Assembly (NCBI RefSeq): GCF_902497855.1
Contig: NZ_CABVHU010000014.1
Coordinates: 62,001-126,000, forward strand
Direction of reading: 5' to 3'
Origin: Pseudomonas fluorescens
Lineage (GTDB): Bacteria > Pseudomonadota > Gammaproteobacteria > Pseudomonadales > Pseudomonadaceae
DNA: 64,000 nt
Below are positions 42,303 through 51,149 of the stretch, one piece after another. The translations under genes and the position numbers were made by a program. Below the pieces are notes generated by a model. It was not told the DNA's origin and did not search any database. It saw only the letters and a list, made by a program, of their open reading frames with translations. How positions within the stretch are numbered: position 1 is the stretch's first letter; every line of letters starts with the position of its first letter.

Positions 42303-43067
42303 TCAGTGTTTGCGGGCTTCGGCGGCCATGAGCAATTCCTTTGGCCAGGCCTTCAAGTACGGGTTCGCACAACCAATCTTCAACCGGCGCGGCGGTGCCC
42401 AGCGCGAGTTGTTACCGACCCGATCGAGGATGCAGTAAGTCACTTCCAGCCGAAGGTCTTCCCCGGCTTCGAGAATGATTGCCGGTGGCACCCAGACCTG
42501 GATCGGCTGGCCGACGTCGCACGCTTTGAGCCTTGGCAGGTCCATGCGCACATCGCCCCAGCGCAGGGTGATTTCGTCGTCGGCGGCCATGTTCAGGTAC
42601 GGCTGGATGGTCACCGGGACGCCGCGCTTGATCTGATTCGGATTGACCCCCTGGCGACGAATTGTCTCGGGAAGGCTTACTGGCGCCAGGCTCTGGTTTT
42701 CGTCGGTGAACATTGCAGGCGGTTGGCCACCCGGGCAGTCGAGTTTGATCTGGACGCGCACTGCGGGTGACAGGGCTGCCCCATGCCCGACTTGCATGAC
42801 CCGGTAGTGGATGCGTGAAGCCCCGTTGGCAATAAAGCTTTCCGGCACTCGCAGGCTGACGGTATTGCCGACATCATGGGTACTCAGCACCCTGGAGGCC
42901 ACGTAGCAGTTATCCCAGAACAGTTCGATCAGGTCGCCTTCATCCATGCCGGGATAGGGCGCCACATCGACCAGCAGGTGAGCCGCCGAGGTGATGTTGA
43001 TACCGTTCTTGTGTGATTGCGCCAGGGACGGCACAGCCAGTTCGGATTTGTTCGAGAGGCTTTTCAT
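42303..43067 (-). CDS. hypothetical protein with two repeated beta-rich domains
   Basis: The 254-residue protein has no signal peptide. Two similar segments are visible: one with GMDEGDLIELFWDN...DVGNTVSLRVPESFI (about residues 38-90) and one with AADDEITLRWGD...DVGQPIQVWVPPAII (about 155-205), each followed by a beta-rich continuation. The pattern looks like Ig-like domains found in large Pseudomonas surface or insecticidal proteins. Function unknown. ATG 43067 has AAGGAG upstream. Confidence 0.7.
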   Translation of the reverse strand: MKSLSNKSELAVPSLAQSHKNGINITSAAHLLVDVAPYPGMDEGDLIELFWDNCYVASRVLSTHDVGNTVSLRVPESFIANGASRIHYRVMQVGHGAALSPAVRVQIKLDCPGGQPPAMFTDENQSLAPVSLPETIRRQGVNPNQIKRGVPVTIQPYLNMAADDEITLRWGDVRMDLPRLKACDVGQPIQVWVPPAIILEAGEDLRLEVTYCILDRVGNNSRWAPPRRLKIGCANPYLKAWPKELLMAAEARKH

Positions 43068-43542
43068 GGGTTCTCCTTGAAGTCTTGCAACGAAGTCCAT
43101 TTCTGAAAATCAAAAATGCGGATTCCGAACAGCAAAACCGTTCATTACTTGAATTGAAATAATGATTGGGTGTGATGAGAATCAAGTGCTGGAGACTAGA
43201 TAAGAGTGAGCTTGAATAGGTGTCAATAGAGTGGATTAGTCAAATACCAAATCCCGCATAATTCAGAAAGTTCCTACGCCTTGAGGTTAATAAGCCATGT
43301 CAATCTGTCGAACATAACCGTCAACCCTCAAGGATTACTGGAGATGATGCAGTGGCTGTACATCGATCAACCAACGTCAGGTTCCAGAGTATTAGAGGTG
43401 GTCAAACTGTGACAGTGCCTATATTTGTATCGCGCAGGCTGACAAGAAGTTATGCAGTGCGGACACATTCAATTATGTGCGGGGGATTTGGTTGAAGGGG
43501 GGACTTCCATCCATGGAAGTAAACCTGTATTGCGCGGGTATT
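43068..43542. other. non-coding region between the hypothetical gene and tcyN
   Basis: About 475 bases with no frame that I can support and lower GC than the neighbours. Its right end is the 3' side of tcyN, and its left end holds the promoter of the two-domain hypothetical gene. A weak CCTTGAGG...CCTCAAGG inverted pair lies near 43280-43345. Confidence 0.5.
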
Positions 43543-44298
43543 TCAGGAGTGGGTGTTATTCAGAAACTTACTGAGAAACTGTTTCGTCCGTTCTTCCTTC
43601 GGGTTGGCAAACAATGCCTTGGCTTCGCCTTGCTCGACGATCACCCCTTTATCGAAAAAAACCACACGGTTGGCCACGTCCCGGGCGAAGCCCATTTCGT
43701 GGGTGACAATGACCATGGTGCGTCTCTCTTCGGCCAGGCTGCGGATGGTCGCCAGTACTTCGCCCACCAGCTCGGGGTCGAGGGCCGAGGTGGGTTCGTC
43801 GAACAGAATCACTTCCGGTTCCATCGCCAGTGCGCGGGCAATGGCCACACGCTGTTGCTGGCCACCGGACAGACGACGCGGGTAAGCGTCTTCCTTGCCC
43901 GCCAGACCGACCCTGGCCATCAGCTTTTTACCCAAGGCAATGGCTTCGGCCTGGGGGATTTTTTTCACGATGATCGGGCCTTCGATGACGTTTTCCAGCG
44001 CGGTCCGATGGGGGAACAGATTGAAGTTCTGGAATACGAAGCCCACGTGCTGACGCAGGCGACGCACCAGGCTCTGCTGTTGGTTCAAAGGGCGGCTGCC
44101 ATCGATCTCGATGTCACCGACCTTGATCCGGCCGCTGGTGGGTTCCTCCAGGAAATTCAGGCAACGCAGGAAGGTGGTTTTGCCCGAGCCACTGGGCCCG
44201 ATAATCGCCACCACCTCACCTTCCTTCACTTGCAGATCGATGCCGTTGAGCACCACTTGACCCTTGAACTGCTTTGTCAGTTTTTCCACGACAATCAT
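43543..44298 (-). CDS. tcyN: L-cystine ABC transporter ATP-binding protein
   Basis: The 251-residue polar-amino-acid-type ATPase has Walker A GPSGSGKTT, signature LSGGQQQR, Walker B ILFDEPTSALD and switch His in VTHEMGFA. It powers TcyJ/TcyL. Last gene of tcyJLN, 4 nt after tcyL. Confidence 0.9.
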   Translation of the reverse strand: MIVVEKLTKQFKGQVVLNGIDLQVKEGEVVAIIGPSGSGKTTFLRCLNFLEEPTSGRIKVGDIEIDGSRPLNQQQSLVRRLRQHVGFVFQNFNLFPHRTALENVIEGPIIVKKIPQAEAIALGKKLMARVGLAGKEDAYPRRLSGGQQQRVAIARALAMEPEVILFDEPTSALDPELVGEVLATIRSLAEERRTMVIVTHEMGFARDVANRVVFFDKGVIVEQGEAKALFANPKEERTKQFLSKFLNNTHS

Positions 44299-44302
44299 TG
44301 GG

Positions 44303-44968
44303 TCAGGACTCCTGGTCGTGCCGATTGACCCGTGCTTCCAACTGGTTCTGCAGGTGCGACAGCACCGTGGCCAGAACCCAGTAGATCAGCGCGGCGGCAA
44401 GGTACATGGTGAAAATTTCAAAGGTACGGGCAGTAATCAGCTGCGCCTGACGGAACAGCTCCGGCACCTGGATGGTGGCTGCCAGTGCGGTGTCCTTGAC
44501 CAGCGAAATGAAGCTGTTGCCCAGCGGTGGCAGTGCCGTACGCATGGCTTGCGGCAGGATCGCCCGGCGCAATGTTTGCGCCCGGGTCATGCCGATACTG
44601 GCAGCGGCTTCCCACTGGCCGCGTTCGATGGAACTGATGGCGGAACGCAGGATTTCACAGGCATAGGCGGCCATGTTCAGCGAGAAGCCGATCAGGGCTG
44701 CCGGCAGCGGATCGAGTTCGATACCCAATTGCGGCAAGCCGTAATAGATCACGAACAGTTGCACCAGCAACGGCGTGCCGCGAAAGAACGACACGTAGAT
44801 GCGGGCGATCCAGCTCACCAGTTTGAAGCGCGACAGGCGCATCAGCGCCAGGCCAAACCCCATGACCAGGCCAAAGAACATTCCGCCCAGGCTGAGAATC
44901 ACCGTGTAGTACGCGCCCTTGAGCAGAAAGGGCGCGGAATCCAGTGCGAGTTGGAAAGCTTCTTCCAT
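44303..44968 (-). CDS. tcyL: L-cystine ABC transporter permease
   Basis: The 221-residue HisM/YecS-type permease has the EAA-type loop (GQWEAAASIGMTRAQTLRRAILPQAM) and about five membrane segments. Start and stop codons overlap with tcyJ (TAATG), so the two are translated together. Confidence 0.9.
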   Translation of the reverse strand: MEEAFQLALDSAPFLLKGAYYTVILSLGGMFFGLVMGFGLALMRLSRFKLVSWIARIYVSFFRGTPLLVQLFVIYYGLPQLGIELDPLPAALIGFSLNMAAYACEILRSAISSIERGQWEAAASIGMTRAQTLRRAILPQAMRTALPPLGNSFISLVKDTALAATIQVPELFRQAQLITARTFEIFTMYLAAALIYWVLATVLSHLQNQLEARVNRHDQES

Positions 44969-45762
44969 TATTTAGTGACGTCGGCGTTGAAGTATTTCTG
45001 CGAGAGCTTGGCGAGTGTGCCGTCGGCGCGCAGCTTGTCGATGGCCTTGTTTACCGCTGCCAGCAGCTCAGGCTCGCCTTTGCGCAGGGCAATACCGGCT
45101 TCCTGACGGGAGAACGCTTCGCCGGCGGCGGTGGTGTCCTTGGCCTTCTTGGCATATTCCAGCGCGGCGAGGCGGTCGATCAGAATGGCGTCGATGCGGC
45201 CGACGCGCAGATCCTGGAACTTGGTCGGATCATCTTCGTAGGTGCGGATGTCGGCCTTCGGCACATTCTCTTTTACCCACTGCTCGTAGTTGGTGCCCAG
45301 GCCGACGCCGACTTTCTTGCCGGCCAGGTCGGCGGCGGTCTTGATGGTGTCTTTGTTCTTGGTCAGGGTCAGCGCCTGAATCCCGGAGACGGTGTACGGC
45401 TCGGAGAAGTCATACTTCTTCTTGCGCTCTTCGGAAATGGTCACCTGGTTGACCACGGCGTCGAGACGCTTGGATTCCAGGGCTGCGAGAATACCGTCCC
45501 ATTTGGTCGGTTGCAGTTTAACCTTTACGCCCAGCTCTTTGGCCAGGGCTTCGGAGAACTCGACTTCGAAGCCGGCCAGTTTGCCGTCGGCGTCGACGAA
45601 ACTGAACGGTGGGTAAGTGCCTTCCAGACCCACGTTGATCACGCCGGCGTCCTTGATTTTTTGCAGCTGCTCACCGGCAACCGCTTGCCCCAACAGGCCG
45701 GCGCTGAGTGCCAGGCCGAGCGAACCGACCAGCAGGTTTCGACGTAGTGCGGAAAAATTCAT
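44968..45762 (-). CDS. tcyJ: L-cystine-binding periplasmic protein
   Basis: The 264-residue SBP_bac_3 protein (FliY type) has a signal peptide (to about AVAGEQ, residue 29), the ligand-binding block GVINVGLEGTYPPFSFVDADG and LAGFEVEFSEALAKELG, and the VGLGTNYE segment. It binds cystine and related thiol compounds. The neighbouring D-cysteine desulfhydrase gene is also a neighbour in E. coli, which supports the assignment. Confidence 0.9.
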   Translation of the reverse strand: MNFSALRRNLLVGSLGLALSAGLLGQAVAGEQLQKIKDAGVINVGLEGTYPPFSFVDADGKLAGFEVEFSEALAKELGVKVKLQPTKWDGILAALESKRLDAVVNQVTISEERKKKYDFSEPYTVSGIQALTLTKNKDTIKTAADLAGKKVGVGLGTNYEQWVKENVPKADIRTYEDDPTKFQDLRVGRIDAILIDRLAALEYAKKAKDTTAAGEAFSRQEAGIALRKGEPELLAAVNKAIDKLRADGTLAKLSQKYFNADVTK

Positions 45763-45937
45763 GACAAGCCCCTGTGTTTTCTTATGAAGACGCTTTTAGG
45801 AAAGTTGGCAGATTCGGGATTTTAACGACTGCGATATCCTGCCCTAAAGCAGTCTATGCGTCTTGTTTCAAATTCGCCTGCGGCGCGACTATATGACGGG
45901 GTATTTAGATTGGAAAATAATAAATATAAATTTTGTT

Positions 45938-45952
45938 ATTCTTTTTTAGAAT
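45938..45952. promoter_or_regulatory. 15-bp palindrome upstream of tcyJ, candidate CysB site
   Basis: ATTCT-TTTTT-AGAAT is a perfect LysR-type (T-N11-A) element about 175 nt before tcyJ, in an AT-rich island. Confidence 0.45.
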
Positions 45953-45972
45953 ATGCATTTGTCTCTTTTCAA

Positions 45973-46049
45973 GATCGTTCCAACGCTCCGCGTCCAGTAA
46001 CGCGGAGCGTCACGGGCTGCATTACCACGCGGGAGCGTGGGAACGATCG
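45973..46049. repeat. GATCGTTCC-type inverted repeat
   Basis: GATCGTTCCAACGCTCCGCG and GGAGCGTGGGAACGATC are the outer arms, with a nested CGCTCCGCG/CGCGGAGCG hairpin. It belongs to a second repeat family also present at 55911 and 63093. It ends 2 nt before the dcyD stop codon. Confidence 0.85.
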
Positions 46050-46051
46050 AC

Positions 46052-47044
46052 TTACAGAAAGTCTTTATAGGCAAACAATGCCGGCGCCCCACCCGTATGC
46101 AGGAAGATAATCGGTCCCTCATCGAAACGCTGGCGCCCAATCCCGTCCAATAACCCGGCCATGGCCTTGCCGGTATAAACCGGGTCGAGCAGCAAACCTT
46201 CCTGGCTCGCCAGTAGCTTTACCGCCGCCAGCGTCCCGGCATTCGGCTCGCCGTAGCGCGGGCCGAAATATTCGTCCCACAGCTCGACTTTGAAACTCGA
46301 AGGCAGGCTCACATCCAGCAACTTCGCCGTCCGCTCGGCGAGGCCCTGGACCTTCGGTCGCTGATCTTCATCGCTGCGCGAAACCGTGACGCCAATCACC
46401 GGCAATTGCGGCAGTGCTTCGCTCAATGCCAGCGCCAGGCCACTGTGCGTGCCGGCGCTGCCCGAAGCCAGCACCACCGCGGCGAAGGTGATGCCGGTGT
46501 CCTTGATCTGCTCGGCCAACTCCAACCCGGCGCGCACATAACCCAAGGCGCCCAGCGCATTCGAGCCGCCAATCGGCACCAGATACGGCTTTTTGCCGTT
46601 GCTGCGCAGCCGTGCGGCCAACGCCTCCAGCTGTTCGTCGGCGTTATCCAGGTTTTCCACCAACTCAACCTTGGCATCGAACAGATCCAGCAACAGCCGA
46701 TTGCCATTGCCGACATAATTGGCATCGTCGGTGCCAAGGGGATTTTCCAGCAGTGCCACGCAGCCGAGACCAAGCCGGGCTGCAAGGGCAGCGGTTTGGC
46801 GCACATGGTTGGACTGAAGCGCACCCGCGGTAATCAAGGTGTCTGCGCCTTTTGCCAGGGCATCGGCCGCCAGGTATTCGAGCTTGCGCAGCTTGTTGCC
46901 ACCCATGGCCAGCGGCGTCAGGTCATCGCGTTTGACGTAGAGATCGCGACCCAGCCAGGTCGACAGGCGTTCGAGTTTTTCCAGTGGTGTAGGGTGGCCG
47001 AGCAGATCGAGGCGGTCAAAACGGGCGAGCTGTTGTTTGATCAT
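46052..47044 (-). CDS. dcyD: D-cysteine desulfhydrase
   Basis: The 330-residue PLP enzyme of the ACC-deaminase/D-cysteine desulfhydrase family converts D-cysteine to pyruvate, ammonia and sulfide. The PLP lysine is in MGGNKLRKLEY, with SNHVRQTAALAARLG and ASGSAGTHSGLAL as cofactor-binding parts. ACC deaminase is the alternative; the cystine-transporter neighbours favour D-cysteine. It lies upstream of tcyJLN with a repeat and a promoter in between. Confidence 0.9.
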   Translation of the reverse strand: MIKQQLARFDRLDLLGHPTPLEKLERLSTWLGRDLYVKRDDLTPLAMGGNKLRKLEYLAADALAKGADTLITAGALQSNHVRQTAALAARLGLGCVALLENPLGTDDANYVGNGNRLLLDLFDAKVELVENLDNADEQLEALAARLRSNGKKPYLVPIGGSNALGALGYVRAGLELAEQIKDTGITFAAVVLASGSAGTHSGLALALSEALPQLPVIGVTVSRSDEDQRPKVQGLAERTAKLLDVSLPSSFKVELWDEYFGPRYGEPNAGTLAAVKLLASQEGLLLDPVYTGKAMAGLLDGIGRQRFDEGPIIFLHTGGAPALFAYKDFL

Positions 47045-47067
47045 GGTTTCCGTACTGGCGCAAAAAC

Positions 47068-47169
47068 GTAGGAGCGAGCTTGCTCGCGATGGTCGCTAAC
47101 GATAACGCGATAAACCTGACATCCAGCATCGGGTTCGAGTTTTTCGCGAGCAAGCTCGCTCCTACAGGG
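47068..47169. repeat. REP doublet
   Basis: GTAGGAGCGAGCTTGCTCGC and GCGAGCAAGCTCGCTCCTAC form near-perfect inverted arms around a 55-nt spacer, between the divergent dcyD and epsC genes. Confidence 0.88.
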
Positions 47170-47343
47170 AAGAGATCTCAGGACTATAGGCACGCCTATT
47201 TACCGGGGCAACCGCCAATCTCTTATAGCCAAAAGTTTGTGAGTCAGCACTATTGGTTCTTAATTCGCCGTCCAGACCTTGCCGTAAAGTAATCGCCGTC
47301 AGCGCGGCCAGACAGTCCGGCCGCCCATGAGGAGTTATTTACC

Positions 47344-48270
47344 GTGAGCGAGCGTTCCAGCCATTGGCAATTGCAGACCATCGTCAGTCAGCTGCGTTCG
47401 GCGCGTGACGAATGGCGTGCCCAAAACGGCCGCGCCAGCGGTGAGCAGGGCGGTCGCGAGTTGCCTTCCCGAGCGGCCATGGCCGAGATTCTTGAAGCCT
47501 TGTGCGGTGCGTTGTTCCCAATGCGCCTGGGGCCGGTGGACCTGCGCGAAGAGAGTGAAGACTTCTATGTCGGCCACACGCTGGACGTGGCATTGAATGC
47601 GTTGTTGGCTCAGGCGCGACTGGAACTGCGCTACGCCGCCCGCCACGGTGCCCGGGGCGAGACCGAAGTCGAAGCCAGGACCATTCAAATCATTCAGGAC
47701 TTCGCCCTCGCCCTGCCAGGCTTGCGCAGTCTGTTGGATACCGACGTGCTGGCGGCCTATCACGGCGACCCGGCAGCGCGCAGCGTCGATGAAGTGTTGC
47801 TCTGCTACCCGGGCATCCTGGCGGTGATTCACCATCGTCTCGCCCATCACTTGTATCGCGCCGGGCTGCCGCTGCTGGCGCGGATCAGCGCGGAAATCGC
47901 CCATTCGGCCACCGGTATCGACATCCATCCGGGGGCGCAGATCGGGCGCAGCTTCTTTATCGATCATGGGACGGGCGTGGTGATCGGCGAGACTGCGATC
48001 ATCGGCGAGCGTGTGCGGATTTATCAGGCCGTGACCCTGGGTGCCAAGCGGTTCCCGGCGGACGAGGACGGCCAGTTGCAGAAGGGACAGCCGCGACATC
48101 CGATCGTCGAGGATGATGTGGTGATCTATGCCGGGGCGACGATTCTGGGGCGGATCACCATCGGCCAGGGCTCGACCATTGGCGGCAACGTCTGGCTGAC
48201 CCGCAGCGTGCCGGCGGGGAGCAACCTGACTCAGGCGAATCTGCAGCATGATGATGGAACGCAGAAGTAG
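47344..48270 (+). CDS. epsC: serine O-acetyltransferase, EpsC type
   Basis: The 308-residue enzyme makes O-acetylserine from serine and acetyl-CoA, the precursor that takes up sulfide to form cysteine. O-acetylserine or its N-acetyl isomer is also the usual CysB inducer. A helical N-domain is followed by left-handed beta-helix hexapeptide repeats (DIHPGAQIGRSFFIDHGTG, VIGETAIIGERVRIYQAVTL) with the catalytic histidines. The GTG start has AGGAG 11 nt upstream. It is longer than typical CysE, so it is a second, SrpH/EpsC-type enzyme. Confidence 0.9.
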   Translation: MSERSSHWQLQTIVSQLRSARDEWRAQNGRASGEQGGRELPSRAAMAEILEALCGALFPMRLGPVDLREESEDFYVGHTLDVALNALLAQARLELRYAARHGARGETEVEARTIQIIQDFALALPGLRSLLDTDVLAAYHGDPAARSVDEVLLCYPGILAVIHHRLAHHLYRAGLPLLARISAEIAHSATGIDIHPGAQIGRSFFIDHGTGVVIGETAIIGERVRIYQAVTLGAKRFPADEDGQLQKGQPRHPIVEDDVVIYAGATILGRITIGQGSTIGGNVWLTRSVPAGSNLTQANLQHDDGTQK

Positions 48271-48301
48271 TACCCGACATCTTTATCGGTCATAACGCCG
48301 C

Positions 48302-48393
48302 CTTCGCTGGCAAGCCAGCTCCTACAGGGGTATTTGTGTTCACGGAATATGCGTACGACACAAAACCTGTAGGAGCTGGCTTGCCAGCGAATG
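48302..48393. repeat. REP doublet
   Basis: CTTCGCTGGCAAGCCAGCTC and GTAGGAGCTGGCTTGCCAGC in inverted orientation after epsC. Confidence 0.85.
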
Positions 48394-48534
48394 GTCTCAA
48401 GCCGATCCGAGATAAAGACATTTAGCTGATTTCCCGCTGAACGAATCCCCCAACCCCCGCGTCATACCCCTCCTTGAGCTAGTGTTCAAACACCACCGTC
48501 GAGCCCCGCGATTAGTCCTTAGCAGCCTATTTAT

Positions 48535-48564
48535 GTTTAACTTGAACGCTCATTCAAGTTAAAC
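48535..48564. promoter_or_regulatory. perfect 12-bp-arm palindrome upstream of betT, candidate BetI operator
   Basis: GTTTAACTTGAA-CGCTCA-TTCAAGTTAAAC is a perfect inverted repeat about 90 nt before betT. The core TTGAACG...TTCAA resembles BetI sites of choline-responsive genes. BetI represses in the absence of choline. Confidence 0.6.
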
Positions 48565-48655
48565 CGCCGGTTTGCTGCCCGCTCACAACAGGAGGCTTGC
48601 CTTTGCCGAGTCCGTTACTGATTGCCCTGCTTCACCCCCCAGAGGTGCACCTTTC

Positions 48656-50650
48656 ATGAGTGCATCGTCCCTTCCTCCAAGCGGCCAGGTCCGCATGAAT
48701 CCGCCGGTGTTCTACTTTTCGGCGAGTTTCATTCTGTTGTTCGGCATCGTCGTGATCGCCATGCCCGAGCAAGCCGGTGCCTGGTTGCTGGCAGCGCAAA
48801 ACTGGGCGGCCAATACGGTCGGCTGGTACTACATGCTCGCGATGACCCTGTATCTGGTCTTCGTGGTGGTCACCGCCTTGTCCGGCTACGGCAAGATCAA
48901 GCTCGGTGCCGACCACGACGAACCCGAATTCAGTTACCTGTCCTGGGCCGGCATGTTGTTCGCCGCCGGCATCAGCATCACGCTGTTTTTCTTTTGTGTG
49001 TCCGAACCGCTGACCCACCTGGCGCAACCGCCTCAGGGTGAGGCCGGTACGGCGGACGCGGCGCGTCAGGCGATGCAGATTCTGTTTCTGCACTGGGGCC
49101 TGCACGGCTGGGGCGTGTTCGCCTTCGTCGGCATGGCGCTGGCTTACTTCGCCTATCGCCACAACCTGCCGCTGGCCCTGCGCTCGGCGCTCTATCCGCT
49201 GATCGGCAAGCGCATCAACGGCCCGATCGGTTACGCGGTGGACGGCTTCGGCATCATCGCCACGGTATTCGGCCTCGGCGCCGACATGGGCTTTGGCGTA
49301 TTGCACCTCAATTCGGGGCTGGACTACCTGTTCGGCATCGCTCATACCCAGTGGATTCAGGTCGGCCTGATCACGCTGATGATGGGCGCGGCGATCCTGG
49401 TGGCCGTGTCCGGCGTCGATAAAGGCGTGCGGGTGATGTCCGACATCAACATGCTGCTGGCCTGTGCCCTGCTGTTGTTCGTGTTGTTTGCCGGGCCCAC
49501 CCAGCACTTGCTCAACACCCTGATCCAGAACACCGGCGACTACCTCGGCGCCTTGCCGATGAAGAGTTTCGACCTCTACGCCTACGACAAACCGAGTGAT
49601 TGGCTGGGCGGCTGGACAGTGTTCTATTGGGCCTGGTGGATTGCATGGTCACCGTTCGTGGGCCTGTTTATCGCGCGGATTTCCCGCGGCCGGACCATCC
49701 GTGAATTCGTCTTCGGCGTGCTGCTGATTCCGCTGGGTTTCACCCTGGCCTGGATGTCGATCTTCGGCAACAGCGCCATCGATCAAGTGCTCAATCACGG
49801 GATGAGCGCGCTGGGCATGTCGGCCATCGACAATCCATCGATGACCCTTTACCTGCTGCTGGAAACCTATCCGTGGAGCAAAACCGTGATCGCGGTCACG
49901 GTGTTCATCAGCTTCGTGTTCTTTGTCACCTCGGCCGACTCCGGCACCGTTGTACTGTCGACGCTGTCGGCCAAGGGCGGCAATCCGGATGAAGACGGGC
50001 CGAAATGGTTGCGGGTGTTCTGGGGTGCGATGACCGCGCTGGTGACCAGTGCGCTGCTGTTCTCCGGCAGCATCGATGCGCTGAAGTCAGCGGTGGTTCT
50101 GACCTCCTTGCCGTTCTCGTTGATTCTGCTGTTGATGATGTGGGGGCTGCACAAGGCGTTCTATCTGGAATCGCAGAAGCAGATCGCGCAGCTGCATTCC
50201 TTGGCACCGGTCTCCGGCTCGCGCCGTGGCGGTTGGCGTCAGCGTTTGAGTCAGGCGGTGCATTTCCCATCGCGGGATGAGGTTTACCGTTTCCTCGAAA
50301 CCACGGTGCGTCCGGCGATTGAAGAAGTGACCGCGGTATTCGCCGAGAAGGGGTTGCACGTGGTCGCGCAACCCGACCCGGCCAATGACAGCGTCAGCCT
50401 GGAAATTGGCCATGGCGAACAGCATCCGTTCATCTATCAGGTGCAGATGCGTGGCTACTTCACGCCGTCCTTCGCCCGTGGCGGCATGGGCTCCAAGGAG
50501 CTCAACAACCGTCGTTACTACCGGGCCGAAGTGCATTTGAGCGAGGGCAGTCAGGACTACGATCTGGTGGGCTACACCAAGGAGCAGGTCATCAACGACA
50601 TCCTCGACCAGTACGAGCGGCACATGCAGTTTTTGCATTTGGTGCGTTGA
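48656..50650 (+). CDS. betT: BCCT-family choline transporter
   Basis: The 664-residue inner-membrane transporter has twelve membrane segments, the substrate region WTVFYWAWWIAWSPFVGLFIARISRGRTIREF, and a long cytoplasmic C-terminus (after about residue 505) that in BetT senses osmotic stress. It imports choline for glycine-betaine synthesis. The start ATG 48656 (MSASSLPPSGQVRMNPPVF) fits the family; an upstream start would lie within the leader. Regulation by BetI is likely from the palindrome upstream. Confidence 0.9.
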   Translation: MSASSLPPSGQVRMNPPVFYFSASFILLFGIVVIAMPEQAGAWLLAAQNWAANTVGWYYMLAMTLYLVFVVVTALSGYGKIKLGADHDEPEFSYLSWAGMLFAAGISITLFFFCVSEPLTHLAQPPQGEAGTADAARQAMQILFLHWGLHGWGVFAFVGMALAYFAYRHNLPLALRSALYPLIGKRINGPIGYAVDGFGIIATVFGLGADMGFGVLHLNSGLDYLFGIAHTQWIQVGLITLMMGAAILVAVSGVDKGVRVMSDINMLLACALLLFVLFAGPTQHLLNTLIQNTGDYLGALPMKSFDLYAYDKPSDWLGGWTVFYWAWWIAWSPFVGLFIARISRGRTIREFVFGVLLIPLGFTLAWMSIFGNSAIDQVLNHGMSALGMSAIDNPSMTLYLLLETYPWSKTVIAVTVFISFVFFVTSADSGTVVLSTLSAKGGNPDEDGPKWLRVFWGAMTALVTSALLFSGSIDALKSAVVLTSLPFSLILLLMMWGLHKAFYLESQKQIAQLHSLAPVSGSRRGGWRQRLSQAVHFPSRDEVYRFLETTVRPAIEEVTAVFAEKGLHVVAQPDPANDSVSLEIGHGEQHPFIYQVQMRGYFTPSFARGGMGSKELNNRRYYRAEVHLSEGSQDYDLVGYTKEQVINDILDQYERHMQFLHLVR

Positions 50651-50676
50651 ACCCCCAAGCGGCGGGGCTGGAGTGT

Positions 50677-50937
50677 TCAGGTTTCAGGGCTCAACACCAT
50701 GAACAACACCAGCGCCGCCACCGGCACGCCAAACACAATACTGCCTACCACCATTTCTGTCGTGACGGACTGGCCGGCGGTGACCACGCCGATGGCGCCG
50801 TTGATCATCGTCAGCGCCAGCCATAGCACGATGAAGCTGTAGGTCAGCGTCTGGCGGCTGAAGCCGATTTTTTCGCCGATGAACAGCATCAGCGCCAGCA
50901 GGACCAGGCCGAAGAAAATGATGATGGTGGTGTGCAT
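50677..50937 (-). CDS. small membrane protein of unknown function
   Basis: The 86-residue protein has three hydrophobic segments (IIIFFGLVLLALMLFIG; FIVLWLALTMINGAIGVV; MVVGSIVFGVPVAALVLFMV). I do not recognise the family. It has a GGGAG site upstream of ATG 50937 and stands alone, convergent with betT. Confidence 0.75.
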   Translation of the reverse strand: MHTTIIIFFGLVLLALMLFIGEKIGFSRQTLTYSFIVLWLALTMINGAIGVVTAGQSVTTEMVVGSIVFGVPVAALVLFMVLSPET

Positions 50938-51149
50938 GGTGTGTTTCTCCCTTCAGATGTGTGCCGCCTCCCCAGCCAGCGTCGTTCCTAGAGCATAGGC
51001 GCCGTGAGGCGCGGCGTTTGCGCTCTTACCGGATGTGAAACGTTTCAGCTTTTTCCAGAACCGGGGGTTTATCGGCGTTTGTCCGGGCGTATGCTGGGCC
51101 ACTTGCGAAGCAATCGATACCAACTTCAAGTCACACAAGAGAGGATTCG

